From the NCBI RefSeq assembly GCF_001039355.2, contig NW_019775689.1, forward strand, positions 76,671 through 128,433: a stretch of DNA of 51,763 nt, read 5' to 3'. The notes under the pieces were generated by a model. It did not search any database, had not been told where the DNA came from, and worked only from the letters and a program-made list of their open reading frames with translations. The DNA is from Lingula anatina (lineage: Eukaryota; Brachiopoda; Lingulata; Lingulida; Lingulidae). Below, piece after piece: positions 21,132 through 31,700 of this stretch. Position 1 is the first letter of the stretch. The number at the start of each line of letters is the position of its first letter. Both the position numbers and the translations under genes were made by a program.

Positions 21132-22143
21132 TCATTTCCGAACAACAGTTGGACACTTCTTTTTCAACACCGCCGCTTTTGCTGCCGTCTCAAACAACTC
21201 TCGAATTCCTTCCCGCGTTTTTGCTCAACATTCCATATAAGAAAACGCATTTAACTTTTCGGCCATTTTCTGTCCCGCTTGCCAACCAATCGGTTCTTCG
21301 TGTACAGTCCCTAGTTCACAAATAGTATATTTGTCATTTCGTAAGTCCTTTTTGTTTCCAACTAAAACAATGGGAACATCGGGGCATCGTTTGTTGATCT
21401 CTGGTGCCCATTTGTATGAGGCATTTTGAAAACTGCAGGGACTGTCAATTGAATAACACAGTAAAGCGTCCTTTTTGTTGCCTGAAAGGGAGTTAAGCCT
21501 GGTGACGTCATCTAGCCCCGCTGGTTCTCGGAGGATAAGTTCAATCTGGAAGGAAGTTTTCAAAATCGGCATTTCTGATACAGAAGCAATAAGTTATAAA
21601 GTACTAAAAGTAAAACTAAAAGTTAAAAAAATATGATATTACAGCTAAAGATATAAATACCACACTCACAATTTACTTTATCGATATTCACTCTTGAAAA
21701 TTATATATATATATATATATATAGATGGTTCCAGGGTTTCGTGTGAGGGGGGATTAACAGAGAGATTGAATGTAAAATTTTGAAATTTTCTCGCTTTTAT
21801 CATGCGGGTCCTGCATCAATTTTAAAACAGACGTTTTTCTTTATTATTCAAGTGTGGAACAAACTAAATATATGTAAGATTTTTTGATATTGTTGATAAT
21901 GAGAACATGGGTTGAAATGATATGCAGCGCAACATTTAAACTGCCGTTCTATGTATGAAATATTACTCGTGGAAGGGACAGGAAGACGGTTTATGGCGAA
22001 ATCGTCCTTTGTGAAAACGCTGACTAGACAAGATTTTCCACACCCCTCGTCTCCAAGAATGATTATTGTTTTGCGTGGCTGGTGAGCGTTAGAAGACCTA
22101 TCTGAAAATGAAAATGTATTTCACTTGCCGTATAATAACATTT

Positions 22144-22186
<43 letters not shown>

Positions 22187-22462
22187 CAAATATTATCACA
22201 AATAATCTATAATTCCTCTCGTATCCTCGCTTACTCATCATTTTCCCATCTTTTATACTACCCTCAGATAACACAAGAACAGTATTACATCAATTAAAAA
22301 TAGTGTTCAACGCGGAAACAACGATTAAACTGATCTGTAATAATCATTTTAAAATGTTACTTTGTATTAGATATTTATTTTTAAAGGTAATAGTAAAATG
22401 ATATCAAAAAATGAAAACGAGAGTTACTCCTCACCGTTGTATAGACACGACCACAATCCCAT
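21132..22462 (-). pseudogene. Rho-type GTPase A1, pseudogene
   Basis: Three-exon copy of GTPase A: exon 1 at 22435-22462 (MGL start), exon 2 at about 21947-22101, exon 3 at 21132-21545. Two lesions seen against A2: a 41-bp deletion at about 21946 removes the end of exon 2 and its donor, and a TCA-to-TGA change at about 21223 turns the Ser of the Ser-Ala-Lys base-contact motif into a stop. A one-codon in-frame deletion (AVLLC to ALLC) is also present. The P-loop still reads GDEGCGKS. Confidence 0.8.
22149..22183. repeat. (CT)n microsatellite in A1 intron 1
   Basis: Long uninterrupted CT tract; the A2 counterpart near 41592 is short. Confidence 0.9.
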
Positions 22463-23932
22463 CGTCTTGGTTCAAAAAAACATAGATGTACCTGTTATTT
22501 ACAATATTTATCTGTGATCTTTGTGGTGATTCTCTCGCGCTAGAAAATGACTAGCCGGGCGAACCACGCTCTTTTATAATGGAGGTCCGTGATGCTAAAA
22601 ATAGCCTCACTGGGTGGTTTATTTATAGAGGAATGACTGGGTGAAGATTTTTTGGGAAGATTGCTGTGCAGAGCTTTTGCACTATCATTATTTGCATATT
22701 TACATGTCAAATCTCCCCCATTAAATTGTTAAAAACGCTTTGAACAAAATAATAAAAAAACTTTTTTCGGCAATAGCGGTCGGCTGATTGTTGACTTTGT
22801 ATCGTTACATTTTTATCTATGTTTTAACCTAAAATTAGCTTTTTTAGATTTAATATTACACACGTTTTTGAAAGTGTGGTTGGTGCTTTTGCCTGTCTTA
22901 ATTGGTTGTTAGCATTTGTTTTGTTATTATAAATAATACATGCATTTTTGCAGTGTCGAAACCAGTGCAACATTACGCTTTTTGTTATAGTGTTAATTTA
23001 ATATTTAATACTAAAATATTAATTTATGCATTGCTTTAAAATCTATTATTAACCGCGGTTAATTGTACGAAATGATATTGATGTACTTTTTCTGGTGTCG
23101 TATTGTTTCTCATTTTGCACATTTTCAGTCATGTTGCAATAGAAAATAAATATAAAGACAACTTTTTGCATTTGGCTTATATACTTGTTCATTCCTTTAT
23201 TTATATAATAATAATAATAATAAATTTTATCAATATTTTTGGCATTTGAGAAAATGGGGCTTCCCATTTTCCTTCTTTTATTTTCACCAGGACAGGGAAA
23301 ATGCACATCAGTAGTGAAACGAACCATGAAGAGTGAAGGACTGTCATAAGATCCTAGAGTTCACTGACTGACGACTTTTTCATCTACTTTCTTTCTATTT
23401 TCTTTCAAGGAGAGTGTTTTTCCCAACAACAATAAAAAATATAATTAAATTACCATGGGCTATGACTCCTGAATGTTACTGAAAGGTAGCGATGAAAAGA
23501 GTTGCTTGATTTTATCTACCTTTAATTTGGTATAGTTAAGGTAAAATAGTTAGTTCAGATGACAATTACTCCCACAAGTGATCATTTAGGTGACTCTAAA
23601 AACTGACCTTTACTTTGGTCAAGCCATTTATTCAGTGACCGATATATCACTTATCACTTATCTCGTTTATAATATAAAAAAATGTAAACAACATATAAGG
23701 CTCATGTCCGTAGGCAGGGCGAGGTGGTGGGGTTAAAAACGTCTTTTTGGCAAGAAAAGATCCCCTCTGAATCAATACTTGATTTAAATTCTATGACATT
23801 TCTCAAGCTGGGTCAACTGAGGGGAAGGAGAGGTTCAGTTTTCGACAAAAGGAACCCTGGTTGCTGAATGCAGGCCTGTTGCTAGACATTTTGCTATCTT
23901 GATTCTGTAGTTTACTGTGATGGAATAATAGT

Positions 23933-23973
<41 letters not shown>

Positions 23974-24485
23974 GAGGGATAGGGCCTCCTCTGGGTTATG
24001 TACGCGTGATTTTAGAAGAGAGAGAGAGAGAGAGAGAGGGGTTAGGGATAGGGCCTCCTCTGGGTTATGTACGCGTGATTTTAGGAGAGAGAGAGAGAGA
24101 GAGAGACTGGTTTACTTTTCAGTGGGGCTAAGCACTTGCACATCCACTCCCAAAACCTCGAAAATAGTATGAATTTTCTAAGAGTCCTTTTTCACTGATA
24201 ACGATGTTCTAGAACTCTGACTTATAAATACGTCTTAAATTTCGTTAGAAAAATTTGCGATTGTAATTCATCCAGAAAAAAATGGAAGTTATCAAATATC
24301 AAAACTATGAAAGAATATAAATTGGTCAATTATACGCTTGGTTAACAACGAATAATTGTTATTAAGGACATTTAATGTGTATAATATAAAAAACATAATT
24401 TACAAGAATCAAATTGGATTGATGGCACATATAGCCTACATGTTAATGTTTTAGCAGTAAGTATTACGGCATTACTTACAATGTA
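22463..24485. other. Intergenic spacer between A1 and B1
   Basis: No gene seen. Upstream region of A1, then spacer with GA microsatellites at 23935-23971 and 24017-24110 that include a two-copy minisatellite (GGATAGGGCCTCCTCTGGG). The same spacer recurs at 41889-43860 and 45247-47097. Confidence 0.6.
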
Positions 24486-24491
24486 TTTATT
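24486..24491 (-). terminator. Poly(A) signal of GTPase B1
   Basis: AATAAA on the minus strand about 86 nt past the stop; conserved at the same distance in B2 (47098-47103). Confidence 0.55.
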
Positions 24492-24576
24492 TTTAACGAC
24501 CAAGATTGTCTGTACTTTGCTTCCACTTGCCAGCATCACTTATGACAAATTTCTTTAGAACAGAGTAATAAAAAAA

Positions 24577-24996
24577 TTAACATCTGCGATGGATCTTACG
24601 GCGTTTCCTTTTCAACAGTGTCGCTCTCGTGGCAGGCTCAAATACGTCTCTAACGCCCTCTCGCGTTTTCGCCGAACACTCAAGGAAAGAAAAAGCACCA
24701 ATTTTTGCCGCAGTGTCTTCCCCAGCCATGTAGTCCACCGGCTTTTCGTTCAGCTTTGCCAGTTTAGTAATGATCTCTTCATCTTTTTTCAAGTCCTTTT
24801 TATTTGCCACTAGAACTACAGGAACATTGGGACAAAAGTGGTTGATCTCCGGGGCCCATTTTTCGGCGATGTTGGCCAGGCTGTCAGGACTGTCTGTAGA
24901 GTAACACATTAGTATGACGTCAGTATCGGGATAAGATAAGGGCCGTAAACGGTCGTAATCTTCCTGGCCGGCAGTATCCCAAAGTGTCAACTCGAT
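24577..24996 (-). CDS. GTPase B1 exon 3 (switch II to C-terminus)
   Basis: Acceptor TTTTATTTCAG|ATCGAG, 139 codons plus TAA. Carries the catalytic Gln of DTAGQE, the NKKD and SAK motifs, and the Cys-stop tail. Confidence 0.85.
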   Translation of the reverse strand: MELTLWDTAGQEDYDRLRPLSYPDTDVILMCYSTDSPDSLANIAEKWAPEINHFCPNVPVVLVANKKDLKKDEEIITKLAKLNEKPVDYMAGEDTAAKIGAFSFLECSAKTREGVRDVFEPATRATLLKRKRRKIHRRC

Positions 24997-25327
24997 CTGA
25001 AATAAAAAACATTATTTCTAATTAAAAACAGTAGGAATATATGAGAGAGAGAAGAGCTTAAATCAAATGAACGGATGAACACTATATTTTATAACAGACA
25101 ATTTTAACTCTCAAGTCTTCAATTTAATTTTAAAAAAATACTACAAAAGAGTCGCACCTGTTTTCCATCCACTTCTATGTCGGTTACGTAGTTCTCAAAG
25201 ACGGTGGGAATATAGCTGAGGGTAAAGTCGTCCTGTGTAAACACGTTGAGCAGGCAGGATTTACCACAGGCGCCATCCCCAACAATCACCAACTTCTGTC
25301 TCGTAGGGTACGCCGTAGAATCTGCGT
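24577..25327 (-). CDS. Rho-family GTPase B1 (exons 2-3; first exon unplaced)
   Basis: Exon 2 25158-25327 (170 nt, phase 1 to 0), exon 3 24577-24996. Rho signatures are intact: P-loop GDGACGKSC, switch [18 protein letters not shown], switch [19 protein letters not shown], base motif NKKD and ECSAKTREG. The Rho insert region (about 20 residues after NKKDLKKD) is present, so it is a RhoA/Rac-class GTPase, cycling GTP and controlling the cytoskeleton by family analogy. The protein ends [11 protein letters not shown] then stop: a polybasic tail with a final Cys and no aaX. Odd change: VFEPATRA where B2 has VFETATRA. A phase-compatible first exon is possible at 25562-25625 but unlike that of B2. 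Confidence 0.8.
25158..25327 (-). CDS. GTPase B1 exon 2 (P-loop and switch I)
   Basis: Acceptor CTCACCTTCCAG, donor CAG|GTGCGAC. The first two bases complete a split Asp codon. Same length and borders as the B2 and A2 second exons, showing common ancestry of the A and B genes. Confidence 0.8.
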
Positions 25328-25561
25328 CTGGAAGGTGAGAAGGTAATTTAATCAACTGCAATTAAAGGAAGTCATCTTGATTTTCCAAAGCTCACTGATA
25401 TCCTAGCTCCATGCAAGGATGCATATTGAATATATTCTATACACGTCCTTGCTCTATATAATCAGAATTGTTGTCTTCCGTAGCGACCTGAGTTTGATGG
25501 TCATTTGAATCTAACCCCTGTATCATCAGCATGCTGTAACCTGAAGTCTCTTTTAATCTAC

Positions 25562-25625
25562 CTACAGTGGCACTCAGGGTGTTGGAAGCGAACAAAAATA
25601 CCTTAGCCTGTTGTTTAGACGTCAT
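25562..25625 (-). CDS. Candidate first exon of GTPase B1
   Basis: An ATG opens 21 codons (MTSKQQAKVFLF...) plus one base before a GTAGAT donor-like site, so the phase matches exon 2. It has no similarity to the MGLFAC first exon of B2, and no homologue of that exon was found in the next 3 kb, so this is only a candidate. Confidence 0.25.
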
Positions 25626-25629
25626 ATTG

Positions 25630-28230
25630 CACTTAATCAGTACATAGGTATTTAAACGTGTAGGCTTATTTTATCTTCTGAAAATGGATCAGATGCTGAG
25701 AGGGGCACCTTTTGTTTGAGCGTTATCCCCAAACCCTTCCTTCCCTTGTCGATCAAGGGAAAAAAGTCAGGAATTAATCAAAAGATGCCTTGATAGAGTC
25801 TGCCTATTGAAAAATATCATATAAACACTTAATTTCACCTTCATCTTGACATTGCATGCTTATCTTCGTCATAATCTAACTGAACAATAATTATGTTTTG
25901 TTTTTTACTCAGTAGATTACCTCTTTGATATTTAAGAATGAAGAAATATTTGAAAAGATCATGGACAAATTTTGAATTAATTAATTTTTTTCAAGAAATA
26001 AGATAAAAATACAGTGAGAGGGTATTCTGTTTTGAATTTTCATTTCGCCCGCTCTTTCCAACAACCTTTGAAGTATAGGTATACGTTCTAATCTTTTGTT
26101 TATCTTTTTTTGCCGGGGACATTTTGTTGTTCACGGGGATGGATAAAACCTTGGTTTTGTCTCGCTTCGCCCGTTAAACTTTTATTTATTTTTGTCTATT
26201 TGGTGTGTGTGTGTGGGGGGGGGGGTGTACTTTGTAAGTTAAGGGAGGCGCGTACACGTGTACGGCTGTGCTCTCCTCTATTGTTTAATCGACTGATATT
26301 TGTACACACATTTAGCTAGTGTTCATTGAGCATTTTATTTTCTTTCCTTGCTTTATTTTTATTCAGTTACATGTATGCCCTTTTCATAAGCCAAGGAAGC
26401 ATGGGTGGGGATTATTTACAGCTAGATCAAGCAGTCATATCCCGTTTATTTTAGGGGCGGATTTAGGCCGTCTTCTGGGTCTTCCGGAAGACGGTCAGAT
26501 TTTCAAGTTTACAATGACGGGTATCTATTCTTTTTTTGTCGGAAGACGGTCAAAAATGGAAGGTGGATCAATTTAGATGATGTGGAAGCCTGTCAGAAAA
26601 TATCTTTGAATCTGCCCCTGTATTTGATCCCTTTCACATCGCTGTCAAATTTCTAGGAATTCAAGAGGATAAATGGTGAGATCTGCGTCTAGTATATGAG
26701 CAAGGGTGCCGGAGGAAAAATGATAATCGTAATTGTGATCCAAGAAAAATGGTAAAATCGCAGCCTACATCCCCTCATCCCCCCTCCCCCCCACCCCCTC
26801 CCCCAAACCCCCTGCAAGGGTATGAAGGCGTGGCCTATCAAATTCCCTATTAGTCATATTAATTGGTGAAAGTACCTACGATATAACTGTTAGTCCCCGC
26901 TCTTCACTTTGCCTCTTCTCTGTTTTTATACCTCCCGACTTCAATTCTAAAATGAATAATAGGCCTATATGAATACATGCATCATTGACAAATTATGAAT
27001 GAATAGATTTTTTTTCTAGAAATAAAATAAAAGCAGTGAAGGGGAATAATGTTTTGAATTTCATTCCGTTCCTAAGGTGCAACAAAGGAAATAAATACTG
27101 TGAGTATCCGAGACAGTCATCAAATAAGTGACCTTTGTTGACTTAGTGCGTCAACATAGCAACGGAATTTAAATATAATTTTTTATTTTGAGAAAAAAAT
27201 TACACGGGTACCTCCTGACAAAAGTGGTACAGGGTACAGGTCGTGGTCTCAAGTATCTGTCCGAGTATCGACCAGTTCAAGCCCATGTAGTATTTTAACA
27301 TATAACCCTAAGAGAAACCTACACAAAATTTAACTTTTTTTTTCTTTTTTTTTTTTTTTNCCCCCCCCACACCCCCTACCCCAAACCCCCTGCAAGGGTA
27401 TGAAGGCGTGGCCTATCAAATTGTCTGTTAGTCATATTAAGTTGTGAAAGTACCTACGATATAACTGTTAGTCCCCGCTCTTCATTTTGCCTCTTCTCTG
27501 TTTTCATACCTCCCAACTTCAATTCTAAAATGAATAATAGGCCTATATGAATACATGCATCATTGACAAATTATGAATGAATAGATTTTTTTCTAGAAAT
27601 AAAATTAAAATAAAAGCAGTGAAGGGGAATAATGTTTTGAATTTCATTCCGTTCCTAAGGTGCAACAAAGGAAATAAACACTGTGAGTATCCGAGACAGT
27701 CATCAAATAAGTGACCTTTGTTGACTTAGTGCGTCAACATAGCAACGGAATTTAAATATAATTTTTCATTTTGAGAAAAAAATTACACGGGTACCTCCTG
27801 ACAAAAGTGGTACAGGGTACAGGTCGTTGTCTCAAGTATCTGTCCGAGTATCGACCAGTTCAAGTATTTTAACACATAACCCTAAGAGAAACCTAAACAA
27901 AATTTAACTTTTTTTTGGGGGGGGGGGGGGGAGTTGGGGTTTGGGGAGTCGTTTGCACAGTCCGTCCGTGAGTGCGGCAGTCTTGCCACACCCTGTGCGT
28001 ACACCTGTCCAGGCGTGTGCTTTGGAAAAAAGTAATCTCAAGTTACTACAATCTGCTTAAGAAACTGTTATCAGTTATATGATGTACGTTCTAGTAACAA
28101 CAAACAGTGCGAGTCGAACACTGTGTCACATACAACAGCGTAATTATATCGAGGCACAGCTGAAACGATTTTCTCTCGAATGTCCAATACAGAAGACGAT
28201 GAGTAGTTGTAACTGACTTATCTCACGGCT
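25630..28230. other. Gene-free spacer upstream of array gene 2
   Basis: No gene recognised. Contains G-rich and C-rich runs (26214-26225, 26780-26815, 27918-27931) and a duplicated block flanking an N at 27360 (26785-27359 and 27361-27930). Confidence 0.6.
26785..27930. repeat. Near-identical direct duplication across N at 27360
   Basis: About 570 bp on each side of a single N read nearly the same, from CCCAAACCCCCTGCAAGGG to AATTTAACTTTTTTT, with scattered substitutions and small indels. Probably two haplotypes or an unmerged overlap. Confidence 0.8.
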
Positions 28231-28232
28231 GC

Positions 28233-28362
28233 CGCTTCGAACAATAGGATAATTGCACTGACTTGTATTTCGCTCGGAACGCACCGATGCGTATTAAAAT
28301 GACCGAATTACAGGCCAGCGTGTTAGTGAAAAACGAATGTAATTATCCTATTCTTCGAAGCG
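28233..28362. repeat. Inverted repeat upstream of array gene 2
   Basis: Arms CGCTTCGAACAATAGGATAA (28233-28252, extending to 28256) and its near-complement at 28338-28362 flank an 81-bp loop. They could form a hairpin, or be the ends of a small transposon. It sits about 250-380 bp upstream of the TATA box. Confidence 0.6.
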
Positions 28363-28612
28363 CCGATCGCGGAAAATATATACACATTCCTGCCCCCCCC
28401 CATTAAAAAAATTCTTGAGCACTGAGCAAAGTTACCAAGGCCACAGATTTTTTTCTCTAGATGTTCACAGATATGTCTTAGGCTTTTTTATAACACGACT
28501 CTCGCGCCAAATGAAAAATGCACATATTTAACCTGCGGCCCTGGTAGGGGATAGAACAACTGTGCCTCCCCTAGAAAACGATCAGTTAAAACTTGTCAAC
28601 CAAGAAATGCTC

Positions 28613-28644
28613 TATAAAAAGGAAGCCGAAAAGGTTTCAGTTCA
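28613..28644 (+). promoter_or_regulatory. Core promoter of array gene 2 (TATA and initiator)
   Basis: TATAAAA at 28613-28619. Initiator-like TTCATTG places an A at 28644, 31 nt downstream of the first TATA base; an alternative TCAGTT puts the A at 28639. The start codon follows about 71-76 nt later. No equivalent is visible for gene 1, whose 5' end is outside the window. Confidence 0.65.
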
Positions 28645-28714
28645 TTGAGCGTTTCATCGGACCCACATACTGCCGTAGTCACTGATAACCTGTCGCCCGG
28701 ACTACCGTTTGAAG

Positions 28715-28787
28715 ATGAAGATGTACAGGACAATGCTCCTTTGTCTGATTTTGGTTTTGGTTGCACTGTATGCGGTCGCCAATATTC
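28715..28787 (+). CDS. Signal-peptide exon of array gene 2
   Basis: ATG at 28715; 24 codons plus one base before donor C|GTAAGT. Reads MKMYRTMLLCLILVLVALYA then VANI: a short basic start, a hydrophobic core of about 14 residues and a small-residue cleavage region (A-V-A). Phase 1 end joins the entry exon to give Arg. This shows that the family is secreted. Confidence 0.85.
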
Positions 28788-31700
28788 GTAAGTGCTAAAT
28801 TATGACATTAATAATTCACCATCAAGTATTTTAAAGATAGATGTTTTTGTTTTTTTTTTCAAATTACCATGACTGGTCAAACTTTATTTGATCGGTCCCT
28901 GTTTCATCTGCATTATGCTATAAAGTAACTCACTTCTCTCGGACCGTCTTTCGTTTTGAACGGTGTTCCAGTTAGCCAAACATTCTGCTTAGTTTTGTTA
29001 CTTTCACGTTCACAAAAGATGCATTACACGGCAGAACAATAGCTTCATTCGACAAAGGACGCATTCAGAACTGGAGATCAGAAGATCTACTGATCCACAG
29101 ATCAAATATGGCAGACCCTACATGAAAGAAGAGCCGTGGGTTGGCTTGCATGATGGTACAATGCAACTTGTCAATGCAATGGCGTCAAGCGATATCAGTT
29201 ATTAGAAAACAGCCTTAAAAATCGCGTCAAGATCAAAAGCAATCCACAAAAGAGCACGATTTAATAAAATTGTGATGTCCATTTACTATCAAATGGTAAT
29301 GCTTACGTTACTTACAAGCGAGTTCGGACATTATGACATGTTTTTTGTCATAACATGTTATAATTTAAAAACGTTTTTTTAATGCAGGTTTTTCGACAAA
29401 TTAGACAAAAATGATATAGGTCTAAGCTGTTTTACTTTATGTAAAATCTTGAGTTTACATTTAGGGCGTACAAAGCACAGCCGTTTCTGCATAACCCGAA
29501 CATGTCCTGGGCATCCACGCAAACACGGCGGCCGGCACGCTAAGCCATCGCACCTCGCCTTCTCCCGTATACGCTGCCAGGAGTGCGGCAGTCGAGGCAA
29601 AGGGTGTAAAAAACCTTCGCCAAGACCCGTGTGTGGGGAGAACTCCAAGTGCTGTAGGGTTAGAAGACACTCGATCTACTGCAAGAATAATATCATTGAA
29701 AAAAGTTTACCTTGCCCGCATAAATGGTCCTGTGTGTGTAATGAGGGATACAGGTTGAACATCTCTGATCCGCGTTCCAAAAGTTGCGTTCCAGGTGAGA
29801 AATGGCACTTATGGACTTTATTGTAGCGGTACGGTAATTAGTATAAGTAATTAGGGGAAACAGAAGGGGTTGAAGCCGAGATACACAGTATTGGTTCTGA
29901 AGTTTCATAAAAAGTTATGTGCTTGAATCCTGGAAGAGCAAAGAACTGCTATCGTCAGGGGGTTCTGTGCTCTTTTTTACTCTTTTAATTCATGAAGGTG
30001 AATTTTTGTTTAAACTTTTCAACTAATAAAAAATAAAATAATATTTGTTATTATATACAACAAGTGTTTTATTTCACGTTCCACGTCGCAGTGGGTGGAA
30101 TTTGGCATTGCTATTTATGGCACACTGTATCTCATTTTAGAAGTATAAACATATGAGCATGAATTTGCCACAATGTTAAAAAATTAATGAGTTCTAAAAT
30201 AATGATATAAAATTATACAGTTTTATAGTTTTGACTTCTGTTTCATAAATTGAAGTGACGCCTCCAGTTGTGTGTGGTAATAATACCAGATTCTGTGAGA
30301 TAGTTGATAACAGTACGCTGTCAAACTGTCAGAATACTACCAATGAAGAAGGTCAAAGTTTACCTTGTCCAGAACCTCGGACAGGTAAGAACTCACTTTG
30401 CTGGTTAAAGTTTTGCTTTTTTACCTTTCAAGAAAGAATAAGGCAATCTTTATGATTCATGTTTGTGATTCTGATACTACTATATTTAAACATGTACTGG
30501 TATATTTTTTGCATATCACTTCATTATTAAACTTTAAATCTTATGACAATATGTGTAGAAGTAATATTTTTAATCATGGTTTGCGTACACGTGACATGCA
30601 GCTTACTTATTTACACTGGTTGGAAAATGGGTATCGTATACCCATCGTCTCACTTCACGTTGGGTGGAATTTGACAATGTTTTGTATGGCGCTCTGTCTC
30701 TCATGTAGGCTACGTTTAGAAAGGATGCACACAGAAGCACAATTGTCATGACATCATGCTCTAAAACGACTAAAACGAAATATACATGAGTTCATTATAC
30801 TGTGTTGACAAGTTTTGTCTTCCGTTTCATAACTTGAAGTGAGGCCCCCAGTTGTGTGTGGTAATAATACCAGATGCTGTGAGATAGTGGATAACAGTAC
30901 AGTGTCAAACTGTCAGAATACTACCAATGAAGAAGGTCAAAGTTTACCTTGTCCAGAACCTCTGGTCTGTGTGTGTGATGAGGGATACATGTTCAAATCT
31001 TCTGATCCAGATCCACAAAATTGCGTGCCAGGTGAGAACTTTCATTGCTGGTTAAAGTTCTGTTTTTTTTTCCTTTTCAATAAGAGCGAGACACTCTTTA
31101 TGCTTTGTGTTTGTGATTTCAATACTACCATATTTAAAGTTGTCAACATGTATGTATTGTGCAGATGACTTTATTATTAATCTAAAGATCTTATAACAAT
31201 GTGTAGAAGAAAAATTTTTTATCATTGTTTGAGTACGTGTGACATGTAGCTTTGTAAATTACAATGGTTGGAAAATGATGTCGGATGACCATCGCCTTTG
31301 TCAAAGTGGGTATAATTTGGCAGTGTTTTATATGACACACTGTACCTCATGTTAGAAGGATACACACAGAAATGCAATGATCAAGACATAATGTTCCAAA
31401 ATTAAATCTATATAAATTAATTTCCTTGTGTTGACAAGGTTTGACTTCTGTTTCATAACTTGAAGTGAGGCCCCCAGTTGTGTGTGGTAATAACAACAGA
31501 TGTTGTGATGTAGTGGATAACAGTACAGTGTCAAACTGTCAGAATACTAACAATGAAGAAGGTCAAAGTTTACCTTGTCCAGAACCTCTGGTCTGTGTGT
31601 GTGTGTGATGAGGGATACATGTTCAATTCTTCTGATCCAGATCCACAAAATTGCGTTCCAGGTGAGAACTGGCAGTTACACTTTATTGCATGGGTGCAGT

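Noticed and set aside
20937-21254. Frame with repeated Ile-Tyr residues, and similar ones at 41016-41223 and 48914-49265
   Set aside because: They are translations of (AT)n microsatellites.
23049-23327. Minus-strand frame repeated at 42442-42795 and in part near 45794
   Set aside because: Contains (AAT)n translated as poly-Tyr and is not kept at equal length or frame between copies; treated as spacer.
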